DNA of 64,000 bases, from assembly GCA_963716525.1 (NCBI GenBank), contig OY970315.1, positions 4,340,001 to 4,404,000 of the forward strand, written 5' to 3'. The position numbers were made by a program, and so were the translations under genes. The notes under the pieces were generated by a model, which was given only the letters and a program-made list of their open reading frames with translations, searched no databases and was not told the origin of the DNA. The stretch is from JBBREP01 sp963716525. GTDB lineage: Bacteria > Actinomycetota > Acidimicrobiia > IMCC26256 > PALSA-610. This document shows positions 8,772 to 18,291 of this stretch, in pieces (the first letter of the stretch is position 1; each line of letters opens with the position of its first letter).

Positions 8772-9490
8772 TGCCGTCGGCGAGGGTCGACAAGAGCCCA
8801 GTGCTCGAGCTACGGGCCATCCGCGCCGCGTACGACCGCATCGAGGTGGTCCACGGCGTCGACCTCGAGGTGTCGGCCGGCAACGTGGTGGCCGTGCTCG
8901 GTCCGAACGGCGCGGGTAAGTCGACGTTGCTCAAGGTGTGCGCAGGGCTGCTGAAGCCCACGGGTGGCGAGATGTACGTGGCCGGGCGACGCGCCACAGG
9001 CGCACGGCCCGACGCCCTCGCGCGTGCCGGGCTGTGCCTCATCCCGGAAGGCAAGGGCATCTTCCCCAACCTCAGCGTGCACGAGAACCTTCTGATGGCC
9101 ACGTTCACCGGCCGCCCGCTGAAGCAGGTCGAGGAGATCTCCTACGCCCGCTTCCCCCGGCTCGGCGAGCGCCGCAAGCAGATGGCAGGCACGCTGTCGG
9201 GCGGCGAGCAGCAGATGCTCGCGATGGCCCGTGGGCTGGCCACAGACCCCGCCCTGCTGATCCTCGACGAGCTGTCGATGGGATTGGCGCCGATCATCGT
9301 GGAGCAGCTCTACGAGATCGTGGCCCAGGTCGCACGCGACGGCGTCTCCATCCTCGTCGTGGAGCAGTTCGCCCAGACCGTCCTCGGCGTGGCCAATACC
9401 GCGTGCATCATGGTCCATGGCAAGATTGCGCGTGTCGGCACGCCGGCAGAGCTCGGCGACGAGCTCACCAGTGCCTACCTCGGAGGCTGA
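8771..9490 (+). CDS. livF: ABC transporter ATP-binding protein LivF
   Basis: 239 residues from the ATG that shares its A with the livG stop. Walker A GPNGAGKST, signature LSGGEQQMLAMARGL, Walker B LLILDELSMGLAP, and the H-loop region VVEQFAQ, in which Gln replaces His as is normal for LivF. Together with LivG it forms the ATPase pair of the importer. The intact LSGGE here contrasts with the PTGQ variant in its partner. Confidence 0.95.
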   Translation: MPSARVDKSPVLELRAIRAAYDRIEVVHGVDLEVSAGNVVAVLGPNGAGKSTLLKVCAGLLKPTGGEMYVAGRRATGARPDALARAGLCLIPEGKGIFPNLSVHENLLMATFTGRPLKQVEEISYARFPRLGERRKQMAGTLSGGEQQMLAMARGLATDPALLILDELSMGLAPIIVEQLYEIVAQVARDGVSILVVEQFAQTVLGVANTACIMVHGKIARVGTPAELGDELTSAYLGG

Positions 9491-9496
9491 TCCAGA

Positions 9497-9916
9497 ATGT
9501 CCACCGTCGAAGTGCCTGAATCGCAGCCGCTGGAAGGGGCGCCGGTGAGTGAGCAGACCGTCACGAACGACCGCACGGAGCGTTTCCGTGCCGATGTCGC
9601 CGCGATGCGACTCAGCGACTCCAACCCGTCGCTGGAACGCGGCCTCACGATCCTCGGGTGGTTGCTCATTATTGCGGGCGCAGCACTCGCGGTGATGGCC
9701 ATCGTGGTCGATACGAGCGCGGCCACCGCGTACAACACCGCCGGTCCGGCCCAGCAGCGCGACGCGATCGTGTGGGGCGTGGCAGGCATCGTCTTCGCGC
9801 TCGCCGGCCTCGCGCTCGTGGTGCGCTACTCGTTCGCGAAGTTCCTGCGCTTCTGGCTGGCCCGCTTGATCTACGAGCAGCAGTCGGGCGTGGACCGCAT
9901 CATCAGCGGCAAGTAG
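9497..9916 (+). CDS. Small two-span membrane protein of the liv operon
   Basis: 139 residues from ATG 9497, six bases after livF, so part of the same transcript. About 50 acidic, Ser/Thr-rich residues precede two hydrophobic spans (about 50-72 around LGWLLIIAGAALAVMAIVV, and about 92-112 around VWGVAGIVFALAGLALVV). A basic amphipathic stretch and the end GVDRIISGK follow. I do not recognise a named family. Its position suggests an accessory role in the importer, but that is inference. Confidence 0.75.
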   Translation: MSTVEVPESQPLEGAPVSEQTVTNDRTERFRADVAAMRLSDSNPSLERGLTILGWLLIIAGAALAVMAIVVDTSAATAYNTAGPAQQRDAIVWGVAGIVFALAGLALVVRYSFAKFLRFWLARLIYEQQSGVDRIISGK

Positions 9917-9936
9917 CGCTACCGGCCGGCGGGCGC

Positions 9937-11179
9937 TCAGTTCCGCGGCACGTCCTTGAACGGACGGTCCTTGTCGACGCGGATGTCGCCGGGGAGGCCG
10001 AGCACTCGTTCGCCCACCACGTTGCGCTGCACCTGCTCGGTGCCGCCGCCGATGCGGATCGACCACTGGCTCAAGAACACCTGCTGCCACGATCCGTCGG
10101 CCGGCGCGTCGCCGTCCATGAGCATGCCGCGCGCGCCCTCGATGGCCATGAGCAGGTCGCCGTCGAGCGCGACGCGCTGCGACACGAACAGCTTCATCAC
10201 CGACGATTCGGGTCCGGGTGGGCGGCCGGCCTTCGCTGCGGCTCGCGCGCGCTGACCCAGCCACTTCAGGATCTCGAAGCGCGTGTAGCTCTGGGCGAGC
10301 TCCTGGCGCATCACCGGCTCGCCACTGACACCGCACTCCTGCGCGAGCTCGTGGATCGCCTTGAAGTTGAGCCCGCCGCCTCCACCGCCGATCATGGTCC
10401 GCTCGTGCATCAGCGTGCTGAGCGTGACGCGCCACCCGTCGTCGACATCGCCGAGCACGTTGTGGGCGGGGATGCGCACATCGGTGAGGAACGTCTCGTT
10501 GAAGTGCGCATGCCCCGTGATCTGCTTGAGCGGCCGGGGATCGACTCCCGGCGAGCGCATGTCAAGGAGGAAGTAGGTGATGCCACGGTGCTTCGGCACG
10601 TCCCAGTTCGTCCACCGCGAGCAGGATGCCCCAGTCGGCGTAGTGGGCACCGGAGTTCCACACCTTCTGCCCGTTGATCACGAACTCGTCACCGTCGCGG
10701 TCGGCTCGTGTGGTGAGCCCCGCGAGGTCGGAGCCCGCGCCCGGCTCGGAGAACAGCTGGCACCACAGGTGCTCGCCCGCGAGGATCTGGGGCAGGAAGC
10801 GCTGCTTCTGCTCCTCGGTGCCGTGCACCATGATCGTGGGCGCGACCATCTGCATCGCGACGCTGAAGAAGCCGACCGACACGTTGAACTTCGACTCCTC
10901 CTGGGCGAAAATCCGCGCGAACTTCGGTGCGAGACCGAGCCCGCCGTACTCCTTGGGCCAGGCGATGCCCGCCCAACCGTGCTCGTGGAGCGTGCGCTGC
11001 CACTTGCGGCTGGCGTCCACGTGCGCGAGCTCGGTCGCCCGGCTCGTGTCGGTGTTGCCGAGGGTCGTGCGCAGGTCGGTATTGCCGACCTTCGGCTCGG
11101 CCACGCGCTCGAGGAAGGCCCGCGCGCGTGCACGGAACTCCGCCTCCTCGGCCGGCTCCTCGACGACTGCCTGCGACAC
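9937..11179 (-). CDS. Acyl-CoA dehydrogenase (frameshifted)
   Basis: The start is GTG 11179, eight bases after GAGGAG. The N-terminal helical domain (AGIAWPKEYGGLG) and the flavin-binding middle (QLFSEPGAGSDLAGLTTRA, GQKVWNSGAHYADWGILLA) are in one frame. From about 10617 the protein continues in another frame with TNWDVPKHRGITYFLLDM and the C-terminal helices to the stop at 9937. One extra base, or two missing, explains the break. Total length, about 413 residues, fits the family. The enzyme introduces the alpha-beta double bond into acyl-CoA and passes electrons to ETF. It ends 20 bases from the convergent liv operon. Confidence 0.85.
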
Positions 11180-11225
11180 GTTGGCCACTCCTCGCTCTCG
11201 TGACGGTGCGCGGGTGACGCTACTG

Positions 11226-12017
11226 TCAGTCGAAGAGCAAGGCGTAGTTCGCACCCCGGCGCAGGTGGTGGCCCCCGTCGACCGGGACGCATGCGCCGGT
11301 GATCCACCCCGACTCTGGACCGACCAGGAAGCGCACGGCCGAAGCGACGTCGTCCACCGTGCCGACACGTTCGAGTGGCATGTTGGCGCGGTAGTCGTCG
11401 AGCAGCTTGCCGCCCGCGGTGATCGGGGCCATCAGCTCGTCGTCGATGATGCCCGGCTGCACCACGTTGACGCGCACACCGGCGCTTCCCCACTCCTCGG
11501 CCGCGTACCGGCAGAGCATCTCGATCCCGGCCTTCGCGGCGCCGTACGCGGGGAGGTAGCGGTGCGGGAAGTGTCCCGCTCCCGACGACATGCCCACGAT
11601 GGCGCCGCCCGAAGGCGACTGCGAGCACATCTGGCGCGCCGCGTGCTTGATGGTGAGGAACGTGCCGGTCAGGTTCACGTCGACGGTCGAACGGAACGCG
11701 GCGACATCGGCGTCGGCGACCGGGCCCATGTGGTGCGAGCCGCCCGCATTGGCGAACACGATGTCGAGCCGCCCCGTCGGCTCGGCCGCGAACGCCACGG
11801 CCGCGGCGATCTGCTCCTCGTCGGTGACGTCGGCGACCACGTGGCGGGCGCCATGGCCGATGTGGTCCGCCACAGCCGCCTGGAGCTTGTCCTGCGTACG
11901 ACCGCAGATCGTGACGACCGCGCCGTCGCTCGCAAGCAGTGCCGCGGCCGCGAGTCCGATGCCGCTGCCGCCACCCGTGACCAGCGCGGTGCGGCCCTCG
12001 ATCGATGCTGCGCTCAT
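11226..12017 (-). CDS. SDR family NAD(P)-dependent oxidoreductase
   Basis: 263 residues from ATG 12017. Cofactor motif TGGGSGIG at about residue 14, NAG motif in FANAGGSHH, and the catalytic Ser-Tyr-Lys in MSSGAGHFPHRYLPAYGAAKAG. C-terminal GWITGACVPVDGGHHLRRG is typical of classical SDRs. It probably oxidises a hydroxyacyl-CoA or alcohol intermediate. It lies 13 bases downstream of the esterase gene and 46 bases upstream of the acyl-CoA dehydrogenase gene, in one minus-strand operon. Confidence 0.93.
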   Translation of the reverse strand: MSAASIEGRTALVTGGGSGIGLAAAALLASDGAVVTICGRTQDKLQAAVADHIGHGARHVVADVTDEEQIAAAVAFAAEPTGRLDIVFANAGGSHHMGPVADADVAAFRSTVDVNLTGTFLTIKHAARQMCSQSPSGGAIVGMSSGAGHFPHRYLPAYGAAKAGIEMLCRYAAEEWGSAGVRVNVVQPGIIDDELMAPITAGGKLLDDYRANMPLERVGTVDDVASAVRFLVGPESGWITGACVPVDGGHHLRRGANYALLFD

Positions 12018-12030
12018 GCCGTGGCGCCGC

Positions 12031-12936
12031 TCAGATACCCAGGTGCTTGTGGAGGAAGCGGGCGATGTCGTCGACCGCGGCATCACCCTCGGGAACGATG
12101 CCCGCGAACGCAGGGAACACGTGGATCATCTCGGGATACACCTCGAGCGTGCAGTCGACGCCCGCATCCTGGGCGCGTTGCGCGAAGCGGCGACTGTCGT
12201 CGAGCAGCGTCTCGGCCTCGCCGACCATCACGAACATCGGAGGCAGGCCGGCCGGCTCGGCGAACAGCGGCGAGGCCACGGGATCGCGCGGATCCGTGCC
12301 GGCGAGGAACCATTCGGCCATGCGTCGCAGGCCCGGCTCGCTCACCATCGGGTCCACGTCGGCGAGGGTGTGCATCGTGTCGCCGCTCAGCGAGAGATCG
12401 GTCCACGGCGAGATCGGCACGGCGGCCGCCGGCAGCGGGACGCCGCTGTCGCGCAGGAGCACCAGCGTCGCGATCGTGAGCCCGCCGCCCGCGCTGTCAC
12501 CGGCGATCGCGATGCGGTCGGGCGCGTAACCGGCGTCGAGAAGGCCGTGGTACGCCGCCACCGCGTCGTCGCTCGCGGCAGGATGCGGGTGTTCGGGCGC
12601 GAGCCGGTAGTCGGCGCTGAACACCGCCGCCCCGAGGGCGAGGGCGATCCGTGCGGTGAGGCTGCGGTGCGTGTCGGGCGATCCGATCACGTAGCCGCCG
12701 CCGTGGAGGTAGAGCACCGCGGTGTCGTCGGCGTGGGGGGCGCGGTCGGGACGATGCCAGAGTCCGTCGATGCCGCCGACCGTGGAGCTGGTGATCGTCA
12801 CGCCGTCCGGGGGCGTGAGCAGCGCGTTCCCTCCGCTCATCGACTCCCGTAGCTCCTCGGGGCTGCGGTCGGGTGCGCCGAGGTCGAGGTTGTCGCGCAG
12901 GTACGCGACGATGGCGTGGAACTCGTCGCTCGCCAC
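12031..12936 (-). CDS. Alpha/beta hydrolase, hormone-sensitive-lipase (GDSAG) family
   Basis: 301 residues from GTG 12936. The oxyanion motif HGGGYVIGS and nucleophile elbow GDSAGGG place it in the HSL/type IV esterase family. The acid and base follow near DPMVSE and in YPEMIHVFPAF. It hydrolyses short to medium acyl esters in the cytoplasm. Only three bases separate its start from the ferredoxin stop, so the two are co-transcribed; the next gene is an SDR. Confidence 0.93.
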   Translation of the reverse strand: MASDEFHAIVAYLRDNLDLGAPDRSPEELRESMSGGNALLTPPDGVTITSSTVGGIDGLWHRPDRAPHADDTAVLYLHGGGYVIGSPDTHRSLTARIALALGAAVFSADYRLAPEHPHPAASDDAVAAYHGLLDAGYAPDRIAIAGDSAGGGLTIATLVLLRDSGVPLPAAAVPISPWTDLSLSGDTMHTLADVDPMVSEPGLRRMAEWFLAGTDPRDPVASPLFAEPAGLPPMFVMVGEAETLLDDSRRFAQRAQDAGVDCTLEVYPEMIHVFPAFAGIVPEGDAAVDDIARFLHKHLGI

Positions 12937-12939
12937 GGG

Positions 12940-13131
12940 TCAGCCTTCGATCGAGATCGCCTGCTTCGGGCAGAGCCGCACGGCCTCCTCGATCTTCGGA
13001 CGCAGCGCTTCAGGCGGTTCCTCCTGCAGGACGTAGAGGAAGTCGTCGTCGCGCACCTCGAACACCTCGGGCGCGATCCCCATGCAGATGGCGTTGCTCT
13101 CGCAGCGGTCGAAATCGACGATCACCTTCAT
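12940..13131 (-). CDS. [3Fe-4S]-type ferredoxin
   Basis: 63 residues from ATG 13131. Cluster ligands C10, C16 and C54 (in LCPKQAI) are present. The position of the fourth ligand in [4Fe-4S] proteins is N13, so a 3Fe-4S or labile cluster is expected. Ferredoxins of this size (Fdx/SoyB/FdxC type) deliver electrons to cytochromes P450 or Rieske oxygenases. The only P450 in the window is 39 kb away, and the immediate neighbours are an esterase and an SDR. Likely first gene of the operon running down to 9937. Confidence 0.93.
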   Translation of the reverse strand: MKVIVDFDRCESNAICMGIAPEVFEVRDDDFLYVLQEEPPEALRPKIEEAVRLCPKQAISIEG

Positions 13132-13261
13132 GGCGCTCCTCGCTCGCTACCTCGTGGTCCGGGCGGGACCCTACTGCGCCGGCCGCAGCGACCCCGCAAG
13201 GGTCGTAGGGCTTCGGTAGCGGTTTCGTGGGGCGTCGCAAGAGCGACGCGATCCGACGCCC

Positions 13262-13267
13262 TATAGG
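13262..13267 (+). promoter_or_regulatory. TATAGG -10 element, probable leaderless start
   Basis: TATAGG ends nine bases before ATG 13277 and lies inside the 10-base palindrome CCCTATAGGG (13259-13268). No Shine-Dalgarno precedes the ATG. Transcription would begin at or next to the start codon. No convincing -35 is seen. Confidence 0.4.
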
Positions 13268-13276
13268 GTGCGCGGC

Positions 13277-13969
13277 ATGCGCATCTACGAGGCGGCACCG
13301 GACGGGCCGGCACGCGGCGGCGTGATCGTGATCCAAGAGGCCTTCGGCGTGAACGAGCACATCGAGGACGTGACGCGCCGCTTCGCCGCCGCGGGCTTCC
13401 ACGCGGTGTCGCCCGACCTCTACCACCGCCAGGGTGGGCCGACGTTCGAGTACGGCCAGTACGACAAACTCCTCGAGGTGATGGTCCAGCTCTCCGACGA
13501 CACGATCCTCGCCGACCTCGACGCGGCCCGCGAGCAGCTCCACGCACGCGGCTTCGCCGATCCCAACATCGGTGCCGTCGGCTTCTGCATGGGAGGCCGC
13601 GCCTCGTTCCTGCTCGCGGTCAACCGCGCGATCGGCGCTGCGGTCGGCTTCTACGGCGGCGGGATCGTCACCGGAAGGGCGCCGCAGTTCCCGGCGCTCA
13701 TCGATCGGGTGCCCGAGCTGAAAGCGCCGTGGCTCGGGCTGTTCGGCGACGAGGACGGTTCGATCCCGGTCGACGACGTCGAGCGGCTGCGGGCCGAGCT
13801 CGCGGCGCAGGCCCCGGTCGACACCGAGGTCGTGCGCTACCCCGGCGCAGGGCACGGTTTCCACTGCGATCGCCGGGCCGACTACGACGAGGCGGCAGCC
13901 ACCGACGGCTGGAGCCGCACGCTGCGCTGGTTCGAAGCGCACCTCAGGCCCTTGAGCGTCTCCGCCTGA
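13277..13969 (+). CDS. Dienelactone hydrolase family protein
   Basis: 230 residues from ATG 13277; a GTG at 13268 is in frame, but the ATG fits the TATAGG promoter better. The triad residues are visible: the Cys nucleophile C104 in GFCMGGR, Asp in FGDEDGSIP, His in GAGHGFHCD. E21 in QEAFGV corresponds to the Glu that activates the Cys in this family. These enzymes open dienelactones in chloroaromatic degradation, but most actinobacterial relatives have unknown carboxylester substrates. Divergent from the ferredoxin operon. Confidence 0.92.
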   Translation: MRIYEAAPDGPARGGVIVIQEAFGVNEHIEDVTRRFAAAGFHAVSPDLYHRQGGPTFEYGQYDKLLEVMVQLSDDTILADLDAAREQLHARGFADPNIGAVGFCMGGRASFLLAVNRAIGAAVGFYGGGIVTGRAPQFPALIDRVPELKAPWLGLFGDEDGSIPVDDVERLRAELAAQAPVDTEVVRYPGAGHGFHCDRRADYDEAAATDGWSRTLRWFEAHLRPLSVSA

Positions 13970-13971
13970 CC

Positions 13972-14010
13972 GGCTCGTCGATCGGGCTCGTCGATCGGGC
14001 TCGTCGATCG
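13972..14010. repeat. 13-bp tandem repeat, three copies
   Basis: GGCTCGTCGATCG is repeated exactly three times, with a partial fourth (GGCTCATC). It lies just after the dienelactone hydrolase stop and upstream of the lipoprotein promoter. It is probably slippage; it could also present repeated GATC-containing sites. Confidence 0.8.
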
Positions 14011-14051
14011 GCTCATCCATCCGGACGATTCCGTGAGCGGCTCGCGTTCCG

Positions 14052-14057
14052 TACAAT
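14052..14057 (+). promoter_or_regulatory. TACAAT -10 element, probable leaderless start
   Basis: TACAAT is followed by six bases and then GTG 14064, so transcription should begin at the start codon. A weak TTCCGT lies about 17 bases upstream (14029-14034) as a possible -35. Confidence 0.5.
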
Positions 14058-14063
14058 CGGCTC

Positions 14064-15511
14064 GTGGGACAATCCGGACATCACACTATCTCACGCTGTC
14101 TGTCGCATCTTCTGACCGCCGCGGTGGTCGCGCTCGGGGCCGGCGCGTGCGGGGGCGCGGGGACGCGCCCGGCGACGGTGGGCGCGGCGCCGGTACACCT
14201 CGACCGCGCCCCGGCCGCCGCGCCCGCGCGGGTGAGCAGAGCCCGCTGCCGCCCTCGCGGCGCACGCCCGCGCCGGCCGTGACGGAGCCGCCGCGGCCCG
14301 ACAGCTCGGTGGCGCCCGAGTGCGCCGCGGCGATGTTGCTCGCCTATCGCGACTGGCTCGCGGGCAACCGACCCGATCCCACGCTGGCCGAGCGCGTGAT
14401 GCTGCGCGGCACACCCGGTTGGCGATCGCTGCGCGACGACCTCGCCGCGCTGCAATCGGCACGGCTGCGCGCGACGGCGCCGGGAAGCCGCTACGTGGTG
14501 CGCGCCACCGCGGGCGGCCACCCCGGTGACGATCGCGTGATCATCCGTAACCCGGCGCGCAGCACCGTGCTCGTCAGCCGCGACGGCAGCACGCGCAGGT
14601 CGTGGCGCGCACACCACGCGGACAGCGAGGCGGTCGCCGACCTCACCGCAGTCGCGGGCGGTTGGCGCTTCGCGTATGTCGTACCGATCGGCCATCGGCC
14701 CGGCGACAGCGGGAGGCTGCTCCCGCCGCCAAGCGGCACCGCGGCACACGGCGCGTCGCCCGACGACGGCCGGATCGGCCAGGGACCGCACGGCGGCACG
14801 CTCACCGTCGGACTCACGGTGTCGATCGACGGTTCGCCGGGCGTGCCGGCCGACAGCCCGGACGCGCCGAGCCCATACCGGGTCGTCGCAACGCCGGCGC
14901 GCGACACCACCAGCCCGCTCGCCGGGTTGTGCAACCCCGGCAACGGAACGATCTGGGGCTGGACGTGGCGGGTGCAGGTGATCGACACCGCGACGGGCGC
15001 CGTGGTCTCCGACGAACCCGAGTGCGTGGCGTTCTCCCAGGCCGATGGCCCGCCCGGACCGGGCCCGGTCGGCGCGACGCCGCCGACGATCGGCGAGATC
15101 TGGCGGAGCGCCCACATCCCGCTCCCGCCGCTCGGGCTCTCGCCGCCCGACGACGGCGTCACCGGGCTCGCCACCTGGATGTGGTCGTCGAGCCCCGATA
15201 CCGTCAGCATCGCCGCGACGCTCGACGGCTGGACCGTGCGCGGCGTCGCGCACCGCAGCACGTTCCTGTTCGATCCCGGCGACGGCGGCGCGGTGGAGCG
15301 CAGCCGCGGCGGTCGCGCGGCCGATCCCACGCTCGCGCACACATACGAACGCAAGGGCACGTACCGCGTCGCGGTCGGCACGATCTGGACCGCGACGGTC
15401 GCGATGACGGGCCCCGGCGTCGACGCGCGGCCGACCTCCATCGGCTCGGCGTGGCTCACCGTGTCAGCCGACTACCCGGTGATCGAGGTGCGAAGCAACC
15501 TCACGGGATAG
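14064..15511 (+). CDS. Predicted lipoprotein with C-terminal PKD-like domain (frameshifted)
   Basis: From GTG 14064 the frame gives a signal sequence with hydrophobic core HLLTAAVVALGAGAC and a lipidation cysteine near residue 29, then a Pro/Ala/Arg linker. Between about 14210 and 14290 the coding frame shifts by one missing base and continues from about TEPPRPDSSVAPECAAAM to TAG 15511. The body is about 400 residues. Near the C-terminus (15330-15420) ADPTLAHTYERKGTYRVAV is a typical PKD-domain end, preceded by a W-rich segment. No enzyme motif is seen. Secreted and membrane anchored; function unknown. A leaderless promoter is visible upstream. Confidence 0.75.
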
Positions 15512-15516
15512 GACGC

Positions 15517-15675
15517 ATGTCACTCGAGCCGCTCGGGCCATTCCACACGGCGCGGTCAGTGCACCATGCCTGTATGGCCGCGTTCATCCTCGTCGCCGCG
15601 CTCGTCGCCGTCGCGCTCGGCACCACGTTCGCAGCCAGCGCGCCTCGGCCGGTGACACCGCGAGGTCGCCACTAG
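15517..15675 (+). CDS. Small single-span membrane peptide
   Basis: 52 codons from ATG 15517, or 33 codons from the internal ATG 15574. The inner part is one hydrophobic helix (MAAFILVAALVAVALGTTFA) followed by a Pro/Arg-rich tail. It begins five bases after the lipoprotein stop, in the same orientation. No clear Shine-Dalgarno is present. Placement and hydrophobicity suggest a real small membrane protein, but the evidence is thin. Confidence 0.35.
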   Translation: MSLEPLGPFHTARSVHHACMAAFILVAALVAVALGTTFAASAPRPVTPRGRH

Positions 15676-15679
15676 CGAC

Positions 15680-16517
15680 TTACGGCTCGACCTCGGTCGC
15701 CGGCTCGGCAATCTGCGATCTGCCGCGCTCGACGATCGCAGCGCGCTTGCGCTCGATCTCGGCGGGATCGAAACCCGCGCCCTCCCACGAGCGTGACACC
15801 TCGTCCTCGATGCGCCAGCCTTCGGCGACCGTCGTGTCGGTGACCTGGCGATAGGTCGCGAGCATGCGACGTACTGCGCGCTGGTCGATCGAGATGCAAT
15901 CGGCCGCCAGCTCGCGACAGCGCGCGAGGAGCTCCTCGTGGGGCACGACCTCGTTCACCAGACCCCACTCGTACGCGGTGCGGGCATCGATGAAGTTGCC
16001 CGTCACGCTCATCTGCCGGGCTCACGCGACACCGATGCGTTGCGGCAGCAGCACGGTGAGGCCCCAGCCCGGCATCACGCCCACCCGTGCGTGCGTGTCG
16101 GCGAAGCGCGCCCGCTCCGACGCGACGAGAAAGTCGCAGTTCAGGGCGATCTCGAAACCGCCCGTGACCGCGACCCCGTTCACCGCGCCGATGAGCAGCT
16201 TGGTGTGAGGCGGCAACGCGCCGTGCCATGGGCCGCGGCCCTGATCGGCGACGGGCTCACCGATGTCGGCGAATCCCTCCCCCGCCGCACGCGTCTCGCC
16301 CGAGCCGAACTCCTTGAGGTCGACGCCGGCGCTGAACGCGGGGTCGGTGCCAGTGAGCACCATCACGTCGACGCCGTCGTCGGCGTCGCATTGCTCGATC
16401 GCCGCGGGCAATGCCTTTCGCACGGCACGGTTCAGCGCGTTGCGAGCCTCGGGCCGGTTGATGGTGATCGAGCGCGACGCGGTCGCGGACCTCGAGCAGC
16501 ACCGGCGAGTCAGCCAT
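15680..16517 (-). pseudogene. Enoyl-CoA hydratase/isomerase family gene, frameshift plus in-frame stop
   Basis: The start is ATG 16517 (MADSPVLLEVRDRVA), with AAGGG six bases before. The crotonase body then appears in another frame (ITINRPEARNALN, DPAFSAGVDLKEFGSG, ADTHARVGVMPGWGLTVLLP), so there is an indel near 16470. The same frame later hits TGA at 16022-16024 between RIGVA and ARQMSVTGNFIDA, where homologues have an arginine-containing helix, and continues in frame to TGA at 15680. Two independent lesions suggest a decaying gene, although sequencing error is possible given similar damage elsewhere. The intact enzyme would hydrate enoyl-CoA. Last gene of the alcohol dehydrogenase operon. 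Confidence 0.75.
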
Positions 16518-16533
16518 GTGATTCCCTTCGCAC

Positions 16534-17028
16534 CTATTCGAAGTATGTGATCTCGCCGTCGCTCGCCTCGAGCACCGCCTGCACGGCCACGTGCAGCAAC
16601 GCGTGCAGTTGCTCGAAGCGCTCCGCCTCGGGGTCGGCCGCGTCGACGGCGTCGACCGAACCCGGCGCATCGTCGTCGAGCGCCACGAACGCGGCATCCC
16701 AGTCGATGTGCTCGGCCTGGACCCGCAGCCGCATCACCGGGGCCTGGACGAGCGCGCGCGTGAGGTCCTGCACCATCGTCACAACGACATCGGTGGTCGT
16801 GCGCACGCCCGGAGTCGACAGGAGATGCAGCGCCTGCAGCTTCCGCATCGCGAACGCGGCGATCATGGTGGGATCGCCCAACTCGCGCACCGCGCCCTCG
16901 GCATCCACGGCCGACACGTCGACCGTGATCGACGGCGGCACCGAGAACCAGCGCTGCAGCGTGTCGAACAGCTCGGTGGTCACGTCGTGCAGTGCCAGCA
17001 GCTCGGCCGGCTTCGGGACGACGTCCAT
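16534..17028 (-). CDS. Hypothetical protein, 164 residues
   Basis: ATG 17028 to the stop at 16534, with the high GC3 of a real gene. It is acidic, with no cysteine, signal or membrane segment. The sequence looks mostly alpha-helical, with segments such as DPTMIAAFAMRKLQALHLL and QDLTRALVQAPVMRLRVQA. I do not recognise the family. It sits between the alcohol dehydrogenase (15-base gap) and the damaged crotonase (16-base gap), so it is probably co-transcribed with them. Confidence 0.75.
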   Translation of the reverse strand: MDVVPKPAELLALHDVTTELFDTLQRWFSVPPSITVDVSAVDAEGAVRELGDPTMIAAFAMRKLQALHLLSTPGVRTTTDVVVTMVQDLTRALVQAPVMRLRVQAEHIDWDAAFVALDDDAPGSVDAVDAADPEAERFEQLHALLHVAVQAVLEASDGEITYFE

Positions 17029-17043
17029 CGTCTTCGCCCGCAG

Positions 17044-18291
17044 TCAGCCGGCTGTGCCGCGGAAGTCGAACGCCACCTTGATCGCGCCGGTATCGGCCTG
17101 GCACGCCAATGCGCCGAACGCGCCGCGCCAGTCGTCGAGATCGAACGTGTGCGTGAGCATGCCGTCGAGATCGACCCGCCCGTCGCGCACGAGGTCGAGG
17201 TAGTGCGCGATCCCGTGCTGGCGTACACCGTCGACGTTCTCGAAGCCGAAGGCGTTCGAGCCGACGAAGCAGATCTCCTTGAAGTAGAGCGGCGTGTCCT
17301 CCCAGAAGGTGGGGCCGTGCACGCCCGCCTTCACGAGCGTGCCCCGCGCCTTCAACAACCGCACGCCCACCTCGAAGGTCTCGCGTTTGCCGACCGTGTC
17401 GTACACCACGTCGATACCACCCGGATACGCCATGGGCAGCCCGTCGCTCGGTTGCAGCACACCGTCCGACCATGCTGCGGCCTGTTCGATGACCGCGATC
17501 GCGGGTTCGTGCCCGATCACCGTCGCCCCGAGGCGGCGCGCCAAGTGGGCCTGCGCGTCGAAGCGGGCGACCACGAGCACCTCGACGTCGGGGTACAACG
17601 AGCGCAGGATCGCGGTGGCGCAGGTGCCGAGCGCGCCGGCGCCGTACACCATGACCTTGCCGTGCTTCGGCGGCGGATTGCGAGTGATGCCATGCAGCAT
17701 CACCGCGAATGGGTCGGCGAACACCGCGACCTCGTCGGAAATGCCTGCGGGCACCTTGAACAGCATGGAGTCGTGCGCGGGCATGAGATCGGCATAGCCG
17801 CCGCTCGCGTCGCGTGACGTGCCCGTGTGGATCCCCGGCGAGATGGGAGGTGCCGAGAACGACGCGCACAACGAGAAGTCGCCGCGCTCGCACGCCGGGC
17901 ACACCGGTGAGACACCGCGCGGCGCGCACGACAGCCAAGGATTGAGCACCACCCGATCGCCGACTTCGAGGCCCTCGGCGTCGGGACCGAGCTCCACCAC
18001 GTCGGCGACGACCTCGTGGCCCAGCACCTGCGGGAGCGAGAAGAAGCCCTTCATCGGATTGTCGGGCGAGCGGGACTCGTCGCCGAAGTCCATGAAGATC
18101 TGCTTCGAATCGGATCCACAGATCCCGGTGAGGCGCGGCCGGGTGACCACCCAGTCATCCAGCAGCGGGCGAGCGTCCGGATAGTCACGTTCGAGCCGAG
18201 TTGGCGTCATCGCGAGCTTGCGCACAAGCACGTTGTCGGTGTCGGGCACCGCTTGTGGCTCGGGGGCCACTCCGAACACGAGCGCACGCAC
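17044..18291 (-). CDS. Zinc-dependent alcohol dehydrogenase (MDR family)
   Basis: 415 residues from GTG 18291, six bases after a GGAGG. The catalytic zinc site is suggested by C58 (GICGSD) and H92-E93 in LGHEVVADVVELG. A structural-zinc loop follows with four cysteines (SCAPRGVSPVCPACERGDF). The Rossmann fold begins at VMVYGAGALGTCA. The enzyme oxidises an alcohol or a glutathione/thiol adduct with NAD(P). The N-terminal 50 residues carry extra sequence compared with standard MDRs. First gene of an operon with a hypothetical gene and a damaged crotonase. Confidence 0.93.
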   Translation of the reverse strand: MRALVFGVAPEPQAVPDTDNVLVRKLAMTPTRLERDYPDARPLLDDWVVTRPRLTGICGSDSKQIFMDFGDESRSPDNPMKGFFSLPQVLGHEVVADVVELGPDAEGLEVGDRVVLNPWLSCAPRGVSPVCPACERGDFSLCASFSAPPISPGIHTGTSRDASGGYADLMPAHDSMLFKVPAGISDEVAVFADPFAVMLHGITRNPPPKHGKVMVYGAGALGTCATAILRSLYPDVEVLVVARFDAQAHLARRLGATVIGHEPAIAVIEQAAAWSDGVLQPSDGLPMAYPGGIDVVYDTVGKRETFEVGVRLLKARGTLVKAGVHGPTFWEDTPLYFKEICFVGSNAFGFENVDGVRQHGIAHYLDLVRDGRVDLDGMLTHTFDLDDWRGAFGALACQADTGAIKVAFDFRGTAG

